NCBI GenBank assembly: GCA_019918135.1
Contig: WBZZ01005227.1
Coordinates: 265,001-292,500 of the forward strand
DNA: 27,500 bases
Reading direction: 5' to 3'
From: Paulinella micropora
Lineage: Eukaryota; Cercozoa; Imbricatea; Euglyphida; Paulinellidae
The notes beneath the pieces were generated by a model, which saw only the letters and a program-made list of their open reading frames with translations, made no database searches and was not told where the DNA came from. Below are positions 8,101 through 18,400 of the stretch, one piece after another. Position 1 is the first letter of the stretch, and each line of letters opens with the position of its first letter. The position numbers and the translations under genes are program-made.

Positions 8101-9867
8101 ATGATTTTTGGAGAATTCGGGAAAGTTCACCCCTGGCGAATTCGGGAACCCTCGCGAATTCGGGACAGTACACAGTGCTGGGAAGAGGAGGACCCCTCGG
8201 ATCCGCGGGTGCAAGCCCTTATCACCTTTCAGGAGCTGTCGCAAGCCATCCCATGCAACCGCCTGCCCCCCGACCGCTTGCTGCTGCTACTCACCCTGGC
8301 CGCGCGGCGGCTCTGGCTCCCGAACCTACTAGACTCTGCATCCAACAGGCCGGCAGCGAACAGGGCGACGAGCGGGGCGAAAACCACCTCCTGGCGCTCG
8401 GGGCCGCCTTGCATTACTTCGAACACCCCGCACTACCAGTGTCCTCGGCGTCCCCACTACGCTTCCTGCCGCTGCTCGCCGCACGCCCCTGGCGGCCCCA
8501 CTCGGGCACCGACGACCATCTGCTGTGGCGTGTATGCGAGCTGCTAAAGGGGCAGCCGTTCTTCTCCGTCTGCCTGAACGCCAGGTTTACGCTGCGGGCC
8601 AGGGTTGTCGGGGCGTGCGAAGCCGACAAGAGGCCGGGCCTTCTCTGGCGCGACCCCGTCTGTGTGCTGTTCCCGCCTCGGCAGTGCCGGCAACAGCTGC
8701 TGCATATCTGCCAGAGGATCCCGGGCCCCGAGGCGCTGTACATCCGGGCGCGCCTGGGCGACGACGCAGCCGGCCCGCCCGCGGGACAGCACCCAGTGCA
8801 CCTGTACGATGTGCTGGACTGCTTCCAGCGCAGCCTCGAAGATGCGCTGGCAGACCTGGGAGACCCCCTGCCGGGCCCTGAGGCGCCCGAGCTGGCGGGC
8901 TGGGCGTGCCCGGCGGCTGGTGTGCTAGACACCTCCGTCAACCCCCAAGTGGGGACGGAGCGCTGAGCCGTAGGGGGCCAAGCTATCAGGGACGCCGGGT
9001 ACTGCACCGACTACCTCCGACGGCTGCTGGCCCGGGCGCAGGCCGAGACTCCACGGACGCCTGCCACGGCTGGCGGGGCCAGTGCGCCCGGCCGGGGGGA
9101 GCTCGTCCTCGGACTCAAGTCGGCGCGGGCCCGGGCTTACGCCGGCGCGAGCACCAACCTGCAATACTTCGGCCGGCCACTCCAGGTGGACCCGGGGGTC
9201 CCGTGCGCGCATGCACTGGGGCCCCGGTTGCTCCAGTACCTAGCGATCGGGCGCCGGCTGGCGCGATCAGGGGACCTTCCGATCACTCAAGCGGACCTAG
9301 ACGCCTGCGCCAAATACGAAGCAGAGGAGGGGTGGCAGTGGCGTCACGCCCACTGCCTGCGCTATATTCTCACCTTGGCCGGCCGGCGGGAAATCTGGGC
9401 CCCCCAGCTGCTAACCTTTTGCCGCGAGTACCGGAACAGCCTCTTGGGCCAGGGAGCGGACACCGCCCTGCTCGTCGGCGCTAGCCTGGCCTACGCCACC
9501 GGGCGGCAGTTGGACGAGGGCCCTGTGCTGAGTTTCTTGGCGAGCCTGGACCTCTCACCCGATTGTCTGGAACGGGTCCTAGACGCCTTCCCCCGGCGCC
9601 CGTTCTTTGGCTGGCCGCTGGACGCGAGGCGTAGCCGGTGCGTCTCGCGCGCAGACAGCCCAGGACGTCCCGAGCTTGCAGACGGGCCTGGATGTCGATC
9701 CCGTGGCCCTGCTGATCCTGGAGAGAGAGGACGAGAACTGTATCAGCGACAGGCTGGCCCGGCTGCTAGGCCGCCTGGACAGCCCCAGCACGGACAGGCC
9801 CCCGTGCTGGGACCTGTTACGGCAGAGCTGGGGCACACGAAGAACGGAGCCTGTGCTGAAGCAGTGA
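8101..9867 (+). pseudogene. GC-rich unrecognised gene, apparently broken (two frame shifts and an in-frame TGA)
   Basis: Coding character moves through three pieces. From about 8180 the first frame reads ALITFQELSQAIPCNRLPPD and a Leu-rich helix. Near 8330-8345 it shifts to the frame carrying CIQQAGSEQGDERGENHLLA, which continues to a TGA at 8964-8966. The same frame then resumes (AIRDAGYCTDYLRRLLARAQ ... LRYILTLAGRREIW ... FLASLDLSPDCLERVLDAF) until about 9620-9660. A second shift leads to QTGLDVDPVALLILEREDEN and the TGA at 9865-9867. The predicted product is Leu/Ala/Arg-rich and mostly helical, perhaps an alpha-solenoid; I recognise no family. GC content is far above both flanks, with AT-rich DNA before it. 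Three GAATTCGGGA copies (8113, 8138, 8156) lie at its 5' edge. Introns could explain the shifts but not the TGA. Programmed stop readthrough is possible but unsupported. Confidence 0.5.
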
Positions 9868-9886
9868 CCTGCAGTGACCTTGTCAA

Positions 9887-10359
9887 TCCGACAGTGGGAG
9901 CGGTGACTGGGTAGTAGTTGTGAAAAGCTTCTACGGGGATGACGTGGCCAATGTCGTGCCAGAGCTTCTCTGCGGCTGCCAACGATCCAGTAGGTCCCAG
10001 GTACTGGGCGTAGACCTCAGCGTCTGTCCAATCTGGGTTACAAAGGAGGTCCAGGCTGGCTTGAGGGGCAATAGGGACCTGTAGCAGCCAGGTAGCCTTA
10101 TCCTTATGAATTTCCCGATAATGTCTCGTGCGTCATCAACGTAACTGGTCAGTAAATCGTAAATAAACTGCACGGTTTGTATACGTGGAAGGTCAGTATG
10201 AAGGCGAGCAGTCTTGTCAGCCTTGACTTCTTCCTGAAACCTCTTGCCTGCACGTAGGGTGTCTGTACGGGAGCCCAAGATGGGATATAAGTCCAGACAA
10301 CGTTGTTTGTGCTCGTTGTATTTTGATGCTGGGTCGTCTTGTCGCGACTGGTTCCACAT
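9887..10359 (-). pseudogene. Unrecognised gene, minus strand, with one frame shift
   Basis: An ATG at 10359 follows an in-frame TGA and opens MWNQSRQDDPASKYNEHKQR, continuing RLHTDLPRIQTVQFIYDLLT. Around 10125 the better-looking frame changes by one base to RHYREIHKDKATWLLQVPIA, then DLLCNPDWTDAEVYAQYLGP and AEKLWHDIGHVIPVEAFHNY. That frame stays open to 9743, but below about 9887 it overlaps the opposite-strand GC-rich gene and is probably not coding. The composition (Trp, Tyr and acidic residues) supports a real protein, soluble and about 160 residues as seen. No family is recognised. A T-rich acceptor-like GTCGTTTTAG upstream (about 10463) may mark an intron in the 5' region. It may be a decayed gene or carry a sequencing indel. 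Confidence 0.4.
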
Positions 10360-11415
10360 GTAGACGTATCAGGAGCAAGCCAGAACGCAGAGCAGTAGCT
10401 GAAGAGGGCGAGGTGTAGTGGAAGAGGTGTTCTCCACTCTGTAGGTAGGGGGTGACCCTAAAACGACAAAACCAAACACATACTGTGTTGGTTGACTGCA
10501 TAGTGTGTATAAGGGCAGCGGAGGGACACAAAAATGCAACGGCAGGTGCGGTCTGTCGAGACATATGTATTTTTGGTTACCACTGTCCTAATACGTTGTT
10601 GTATAGCCACTCCTGAAAGAGAGGGTCTTTCCAAATCGATCTGTGCACAGAACACACTAACTATGTGTGTGTAGTTTTCTCTTGAATGAAAAAAAAAATA
10701 GAATTGTGAGTTTATATACAACTATTTAAGTAGGCAGATACAACGAACTCTTAATAAGAACACTATGGTTGCTTGGAGTCCTGACTCAGGATGAGCAGGT
10801 AAAATATAAGTAAATAGTAGAGAGGTCACTTCGTTTATTTACATAATTTCGAACTAATTGCAAGCTTGGGTGCAACGTACGATCAAATGCAGAACGTAGA
10901 TTATGAGGTCTCCCTTTCTCAAACGGATAGTGTCGCGAGTCTTCAAGTAAACAGTAATAAACTGATAGTAGTCGGGTTGTTGGACTTGAAAATTCCCCAA
11001 ATTGATATGTGAAGCCTCAAGGCGAAAATGACTGGGAACGGAAAAGTATTGCGTTCTTCTGTGTATTTCCTTCAGTTGTCCTAATATTTACAGTAAAACG
11101 TGTTTCACGGGAAATCGGGGGAAAAGGTAATAAGGATGGGGAAAATGGCAATAGCTAAAAAGAACTTTGAACTGATCGTTTGAAATTATTTTTGAACGAA
11201 ATCGAAAACTAGTTAGTTAGTGAAGTTGAAACGTCGTACAGAGGAGAATCTAATGAACAGGTCAAAAAGAGTGTCTTATCAACGGTAAAGGTTTTGGCAG
11301 GTAGTTAAGGTGCTCAGTCTGATACTAACTAACTAACTAACACACGAAAAAAAAATTCAACTTTGTACGTGAAAAAAAGCGTTAAAATTTTTTTTAGCTA
11401 GGGAGGTATCTAGTA

Positions 11416-11689
11416 TTGCTGTTGACATTCAAGACAACAACAAAAATTAGTTTTTCATTTTTGTGTCAGATTTTCATTTTTGTGACAGTTTTTCATTTTT
11501 GTGACAAAAATTCAAATTTTTAAATTTAACGGTAACGTTTCGCGAAAATTTACGATATTTTGCGGACGAATATAGCCGTTAATTTGAAAAATTCAAATTT
11601 TCACCCAAAATCAAAATTCCAACCAAAACTGAAATTCCAACCAAAACAGAAAAATCAATTTTTTTTGTTGTCTTGAATGTCAACAGCAA
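11416..11689. mobile_element. 274-base MITE-like element with terminal inverted repeats and a TA duplication
   Basis: The left end TTGCTGTTGACATTCAAGAC (11416 on) is repeated in inverted form at the right end (GTCTTGAATGTCAACAGCAA, ending 11689). Pairing continues imperfectly through ACAACA and AAAAATTAGTTTTT for about 40 bases. A TA dinucleotide flanks both ends (11414-11415 and 11690-11691), as after Tc1/mariner-type insertion. There is no transposase. The interior has three TTTTCATTTTTGTG units on the left and repeated ATTCCAACCAAAAC on the right, giving extended self-complementarity. By structure this is a non-autonomous DNA transposon. Confidence 0.75.
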
Positions 11690-12052
11690 TATATGCACTG
11701 CGAGCCTGAGCCGAATATCTGTATGTATTTAACTAAGTTATGCGGTTAGATCCTGTATCAGAACAATTAATACTAATCCAGCTTTGTGGACCGAGCGGTT
11801 ATATCTGCAAACATAAAGTTCGTCCGATTATTGTTCCGTTCATCAATGCCGACCCGGCATTCATAACATTCTTCGTTTCCGTTGATTATGGTATAGTCAT
11901 TACAGTCAGTCTTCGGTACTGAGTATTACTAAGAGTTAATACAATACCTAAAACAAAGTTCAAGTGCGACTCACAATAAATAATCACTTTTTATATAATT
12001 TCTTTATTAATGAATGTTAATACTCAGCTTACACAAACTTTTCTTGTCAAAA

Positions 12053-12054
<2 letters not shown>

Positions 12055-12093
<39 letters not shown>

Positions 12094-12145
12094 AATTTTT
12101 TTTTTTTTTTTCATTTTTGTGAAAAATTAAAAAAAAAAAAAAAAA
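12055..12145. repeat. Poly-T32 / T16 / A17 fold-back tract
   Basis: T runs at 12055-12086 and 12096-12111 are followed by CATTTTTGTGAAAAATT and an A17 run at 12129-12145. The unit TTTTCATTTTTGTGA is the same as the repeat inside the MITE-like element 600 bases away. The tract may be a decayed relative or simple low-complexity DNA. Confidence 0.8.
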
Positions 12146-12450
12146 TTCTGCTAGTGCATTGCGGACCACGCGACGCACACGTTCAGGGAATAATCACACT
12201 TCAATAAAACTATATATACACTATTTAATGTATACTACAGAAGCTTTAGATAATTTAAGTTGTAGTTGCAGGATACTGTGAAGGTCGCCGCTACGAGCTC
12301 AAGCCAGAGAAACTTATGGTAATCAATTCGTGCAAATATATTCAGATTTCCACAAACGAGAGCAAAGAATTATTGCCTTCACCATGGAAAATGATACAGT
12401 AGTAAATGTCATTGCAGTTAAATTGTAATTATCATAATGGCATGTTATGT

Positions 12451-15400
12451 TTACGCTTTCTTCTTTCTGCTCCGCTGCTCAACGCCTTGTGCCTTCTGCA
12501 CTCGCTGTCGAAGAGTCTTCAACGCCAGACTGTCACGATATTGTCTCTCCTCATATGCTACGTAGATTCCTTCACCAACAACCCACCCAAATCCCAGAAC
12601 AACCATGAAGCCGTACACAAATATTTGAACTACTTCGTACACGAACTCTTTGGGCAGGACCGATGTTGTTAATGCGCCAAGATTAAACCACACAGTGACC
12701 GCACAAACAGCCAAGTTCCATGAGTTGGTTCTTTTCTCCACAAAAGGAGGGAAGCGGACGGCCACGATTAACAACACGGTGGTACACGCCAGCAACAGTG
12801 CTTCCTGCAGAACCTGAATCTTGCCATTCAGAAGCACTGTCCACATACCCGCGCCGATACGGATCAGGGTTCCAATGATCGTGAACCTGCACACACGAAC
12901 AATACAATCAAAATGGATTCTGTTTACGAGGAACTGACAAACATCATGCTTGATACCAGGCGATTTTGCTCTTGCTCGTCATGAAATCATGATAACATGA
13001 TGCAGCCACGGTGTCGTTATTCCAATTCATTGAGAACCGCGCATGGACCCGCTGTGGATTTCCTTGTAGCAGACGCATTCGAAGACCAACCCACCAGAAA
13101 GGTACCATGATCACAATGAGACCAATGAAAGCCAAGTGTTCCGCTGACATACATTCCGTCTGTGATATTATGCTGATGGAATGTCCATGTTCGTCCGTTA
13201 TACAACGCAGAGCGTTTGCAAGTCCAGTTGACATCGGAGCAACCCCAAACAGGGACACCAAACGCAAAAGCTGCTTAGCAAAGTGTTTGTTGACAATGTA
13301 TACGAAAAGACCCCAAAGGCCTGGCTTGCGGGCTACTTCGCCTGTGTCCAATTTTTTATCAAAGATGACGTACGACAGCAAGAACAACAGAATCGTCACC
13401 AATGAAAACAAAGCCAGGGCTCGGATCTGCCAGATCTGTTCAAGCTGGAAGGAAAAGCTCAAGAAAATCATGAATTTGGTGGCGGGAGTGTCTGGCCAGA
13501 TGGAACTTGCTGCGAAGCCGTACGACATAAGCTGAAAACTCTCCGTGAGCCAAGTGCCCATTGGAAGAAAAACCTCACGAAGATGCGGCCTCCTGTACTT
13601 GTTGAGCATTAAGTTATCTGCGGCTGTCCACTTCCGAATATCTGTTCCATCAGTCCCTGTGAAAAGTGCTTGATAGCGAATGAGTTTCTTATCTGCCAAT
13701 TCCACGATGTGCAAGTGTGTCACCGAGACAGCCCCGTGTGGAGGTTGCAGTTTGACGCTAGGCGGCACGGGCATGTTCTCCTTCACTGGCAAAGAAAAGT
13801 TGAAGCTTGCCAGGTGACCGTTGCTATAACCAACGAATAGCTTGCGTGCCTGCTCGTCATACTCTGCTCGAACAGCGCGCTTCACTTGTTCGAGTCGAGC
13901 TTCTTTTGACAATTTTTTTCCTTCCTCTTCAGGAACGTCAGTTTTCCAGGGCTTAAGGACTTGCATGGAGGTGATAGACAGACGTGGGCCAGATCCCCAC
14001 TTCGTGACAACATTTCCCATGTAGTCCAGGAGATAAATTGTACCTTCACGGGAGCCGACATAGAGAATATGTTTTGTGGGGTCCAGGCAAATATACGATA
14101 TCAAGGGCGCCTGCGCCTTGGTTTCCAACACCAGTTTTGAGAGGCCAGCCTGCATGTTGTTGCCCAGAGTCTTTCGGTGCACCTCAAGCCCGTTGCATGC
14201 CAACAGAGTCGCTGGCTGTGGTTGGCTTGAAGTATCGTCAGGATCCGGCATAGCGATCAACTGACTGGCAGGACGAGTGCTCACCACAAACTCGTTGGCA
14301 TTACCTTCCGACTGATAGGCACGACCAGAAATGCGGAGGTGCTTGACTCGCAAAGTGTCAGTGGCATAAAATATATGATCACCTGAAAGATACAAGCACC
14401 TGATGTTGACACAGGGCAGAGGCAGATCAGTGTCCGCGGTAACATTGTACAATTCAGGCTTCAACTCGTCTCCGTCTGCCCTTTGCGTTACCTTGATCTT
14501 ACATTGCCAGCGCTTGATGGCTGGCTCGATCTCAAACTCCCCCACGTCTCTATGAGCGTAGGACCATAGATGGTCGAAAGCTATCTGGTCAGCTTCCAGA
14601 CCTAGCACTCGATCTGCACTAGCTTGATGGCCTTTGAAGTGTTGGACGTCTATCAAGTTGCCGGTGCCCCGCAGTCCATGATTTACCATGTACACTGATA
14701 TTTGTGCATTTGTCTGTCCCACTATCAAAACATCGACATGTGTTGTGTTCAGCAAATCTGGGTCTGTGTAGAACTCCGGGACGGGTAGACGCATCAAAAG
14801 CATTGCCAAAGCTCCCATATCAAACTTCTGCACCATCTTTCCCGTGTCGATCGCCCAGACACACAGCTCAGCTTCGGTTCCAGAGTAGAGTCGACCGTTG
14901 CGTGTGTTGATCTGCAGCGATCGGATTGGTTTGGAATGGCCAGTGCTAATCTTATGGGTCAGCACTTCCGCCAGAGCGCTGCGTGCACGCTTCACCTCCG
15001 ATGAAAGTATTGCACGTTCGATCTGTGCCCTTCGTTCTACGCGCACGTTCAGCCAGCTTCGGTTGGTTGTTCGGGAGAGCAGTGGCACGCCCTCGGAAGC
15101 CAGGCGCCGCTCGCCCGTCACGCGCGACACGTAGTTGCCATCTGGCTGTAGCTCCCAGTCGCGCGGACCTGTCAGCTTGTTCTCAACAAATGCAGGTGTC
15201 CATAAGCTTTCAGGGTTATCGCCTCTGTGAAGAGGCATGGGGTCGCCTTGTCCGTGCACAGTCACACGAATTTGATGCTCTCCTAATTGCGTGGGGTTGA
15301 AAAGGGCACGGAATGCAGAAATTTTGTCATGCTGTGTCACAAAAGGCTCGATGCGGCACGGTATTGCCTTCGCACCCGCGGAGGGCTCTGCAAATATTGC

Positions 15401-18400
15401 TACAGCGCTGAGATGAGAAAGCGAGACGAGATTTCCATTGTCATCCTTGACAATAAACGTAGCATAGACGGGTCCAATAAAAATGTCGTCTTCCCCGGTG
15501 CTGTAGCTCAAGAATCGAAGGGTTTTGGGCACAGGGTTGCCGGCAGTGAGCGTGAACCACCAGTTGGCTAGCGGGGCTTCATCCACTTCGACACTCAGCC
15601 GGTAGGGGCCAGGCTGTGCAATGGCTAGGTTGACCAAATACTGCGCGCCGTCCACTGCTACATGCTCATCTTCCTTGCCGTCTTTCGCTTTGGAAAGAAA
15701 ACGAGACAATTTGGTGGGTGTGCGAGTAGCCTCAGGTGCTGTAGCTTTCTCACTCACAAAGCCAGCAGGACCGCCGTAAAGATAGCCACCACCTTCGCCA
15801 CGTTGTCGGTGCGTCACGTCATTCAACTTGAAACTGTCAAGGGTCCTCTGTGAACTTCGCAGAGTGATTGCGAACACACCACCGCGCTGGTTAGTCGAAA
15901 GATTCAAAACGCAGCCTTTGCTTTGCAAATCATTCACGTCAAGTACATTCGACTTGCGATTGGCAGAACCACGCTTCAAGGGCTTCCCACCACAGGCCAA
16001 AGTGCAGCGGACGCTTTGAGAAGTGATTCGCGGCCTCACAATGAGAGTGGTCAAGATGTCATGCTTGATGTCTTTCCATTTCTCGACAGGCTCTCCATGC
16101 TCCTGGAGAGCCAAATCCACTTCGATTTCAGGAATAGGCCAATCCACTCCTGACAGGGCCACGTCGTTGACTTGAAGTCGCAGAGCATAAAGGGCGGCAG
16201 GAATTTCCTCGGGCACGACGAAGCTGACGCGGGCTGGGTGGCCCAGCGAGTAGACCGGATCCAGCGCCAGGGTCCGTCGGTGGAAGTTGTCAAAAAATGC
16301 TATCTTCACTTTTTGCAATCTAGTCCCCTTAAGACGCGTTCGAACGTGAGCGTCGTCATCAATCAGTATGAGGTAAGCCGTGATGACATTACGATTTGAG
16401 GCAACCTTCAATTCTTCTTTGAAGTTGTCACGCAGGCGCACAGTGTAGACCATAGTATCTCCCTGGAAACACATGATACCCCAGCGACGACCATCTTTGT
16501 GCCCAGTTTCAAAGTATTGCGGGAGGGCCGCTCGGACCTGACCATGTGGACTCAGAATCTTAAGACCGCCAAGCGAGGAGTTATGAACATTGACCATGAG
16601 CTTGAAGTCATGAATCAGCTTCTGCACGCCAACACCAAGATTTTCCCAACTCATTCTCGATGTGGAAACAGCGGCTCGCCAATGTAACAAAGTGTCCGGG
16701 TTCCTCAAAGCACCGTAGTGATCGGCGTATCGACTGATCTCTTCTGCTAGCTGACGTAGCTCTTGGGTGGGTCCTGGTCCAACCAGGTCCACAGCTTCCT
16801 TTGGTAAAGCATTCAAAACGGTGCGTAGCCTGCGAAGCTCTTCCAAGACTGCCCTGGCTTGAACCAGCACTTGTCGCGCCCGCAAATCCAAATCCGCTTG
16901 ATCCTGCTTCCTAGTCTGTGCTTCCGATTCAGGATCCTTGCTTACTAGATCTGTGTTCCTCGAGCGTACGGTATACAGCTTTTCTGCTACCACGCGACGA
17001 ATTCGAAACTGCTGCACTCGATCTCGCCTGGACATTGCCAGCAGACCACGCCAACATTTCTGAAGCTCTCCAAACGGATTATCAGGATCAAAGGCAACCG
17101 AGGATGCCGCAGGATCAGAGGCTGCCTCTCCGTTCGCCTTTCTTGGCGAAGGTTTCTTTTTACGTGGTGCTTGTTGTCCCGACTTGCCCTCTTGTCCCTT
17201 TTTACCAGGACTTGCTTTCGCTGGTTTCTTGTTGGCTGCTTTTTTAGCAAGGCTTGCAGCTTTCTTCTCCGCAGCCTGTTTGGCAGGGCTAGTTATAGCT
17301 GCCTGCTTGGCAGGGCTTGCAGGTTTCTTGTCCCCAGCCTTTTGTCCACTTCCAGTGCTCGGAGGAGGAGGTGGCGGTGGTGGCGGCGGTGGAGGAGGAG
17401 GAGCTTCTTTCTCAGCAAGTGAAAATTCAACAATGGAATTTCCGGAGTCATTCTTAGAGCTTTCATTCTTAGAGCTTACGGACTGTTTGGAATCCTCCGG
17501 AACGGCAAGGTCCATGAGAGAGGGAGGAGACAGGACTGAGCCTATATCGGCAGAAAGCTGTGCCTCCATTGATGTAGGTCTCCTGAATGCCTTGATCCTC
17601 CCTGCAAAGCTCGCCAGCATTCCAGGCTTGGGTTTGATCCCCTTTAGCTCATTTATTGCCTCTATTTGCGCATGACACAGTGCTTCCAAACGCGCGCGCA
17701 GGTCAGACCAGCGCTTTTCTTCGATGTTCCTGTAATGAACTCGAAGCTTCGCATGTGCTCCTTGAAGCCTCTGGCGATACAGTGAGTGATTGACCAACAA
17801 AGAGTATATTTGAGAGTCTGGAATGTACTCTCGCGTTGGTGCCATGACCAGCCGCGTCAATGACTGCATGAAGCCAAAGTCAGCTCCCTGCTTGTGCAGC
17901 CCACCTGCCTTATCGAATTGCGTCGTTTCATCGTCCAAATAGCTCGTTTGATTTAGCAGCTTTAGAGATGTCAGCGCGCGGTTCTTATCCTTGAAAAGTC
18001 GCCGACGCAACACCATCTCCCGCACGAGAAAGTAAAGGGGGACAAACCCAAATACAAAACAGACGGCCCCAATGGTTTGTAAAATACGTGTAAGAGTTTG
18101 TTGGACAAGCTCAGGCATGGAAAAGGTCAGGGCCACAAATATGAGCACTAGATGCGCAATCAGGCAGCTCGTTTCAAGCGAGTTGTTGCTGTGCTCCTTG
18201 TAAGGTTGAAACTGCAGGTGAAACAGAAGTGAAGGGCATATAGCAAGAAGGGCGATGAAAGCTTGCATGACTGGATTTTTGACCCACAGTCCTGACACTG
18301 AAAGAGCCAAAACCGATCTGCGCAGGATGGAAACAAGATCCCAGCGTCGGAAGCCATGCCGATATCGTTTGAAAAGCCAAACCACACTTTTCTGAGTCAT

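Larger units (their letters stand above)
10380..12450. other. AT-rich intergenic region without a supported gene
   Basis: No ORF here shows coding character. It holds poly-A tracts (about 10688), an inverted pair of (TTAG)n/(CTAA)n blocks (about 11208-11221 and 11322-11340), a MITE-like element and a poly-T/poly-A fold-back. It separates two convergently placed regions and includes the 3' flank of the giant minus-strand gene. I found no canonical AATAAA on the minus strand just below 12451. Confidence 0.6.

Noticed and set aside
8414..9007. Minus-strand and alternative-frame ORFs across the GC-rich gene
   Set aside because: High GC removes stops from all frames. Composition (Ser/Arg/Pro/Gly) is typical of shadow frames.
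11208..11340. Fold-back element defined by TTAGTTAG and CTAACTAAC blocks
   Set aside because: The complementary part is only a short simple repeat with no target duplication; it is not enough to call an element.
17184..17675. Plus-strand ORF with Gly14 opposite the giant gene
   Set aside because: It is the complement of the Pro14 codon run and the Lys/Ala linker of the giant gene.
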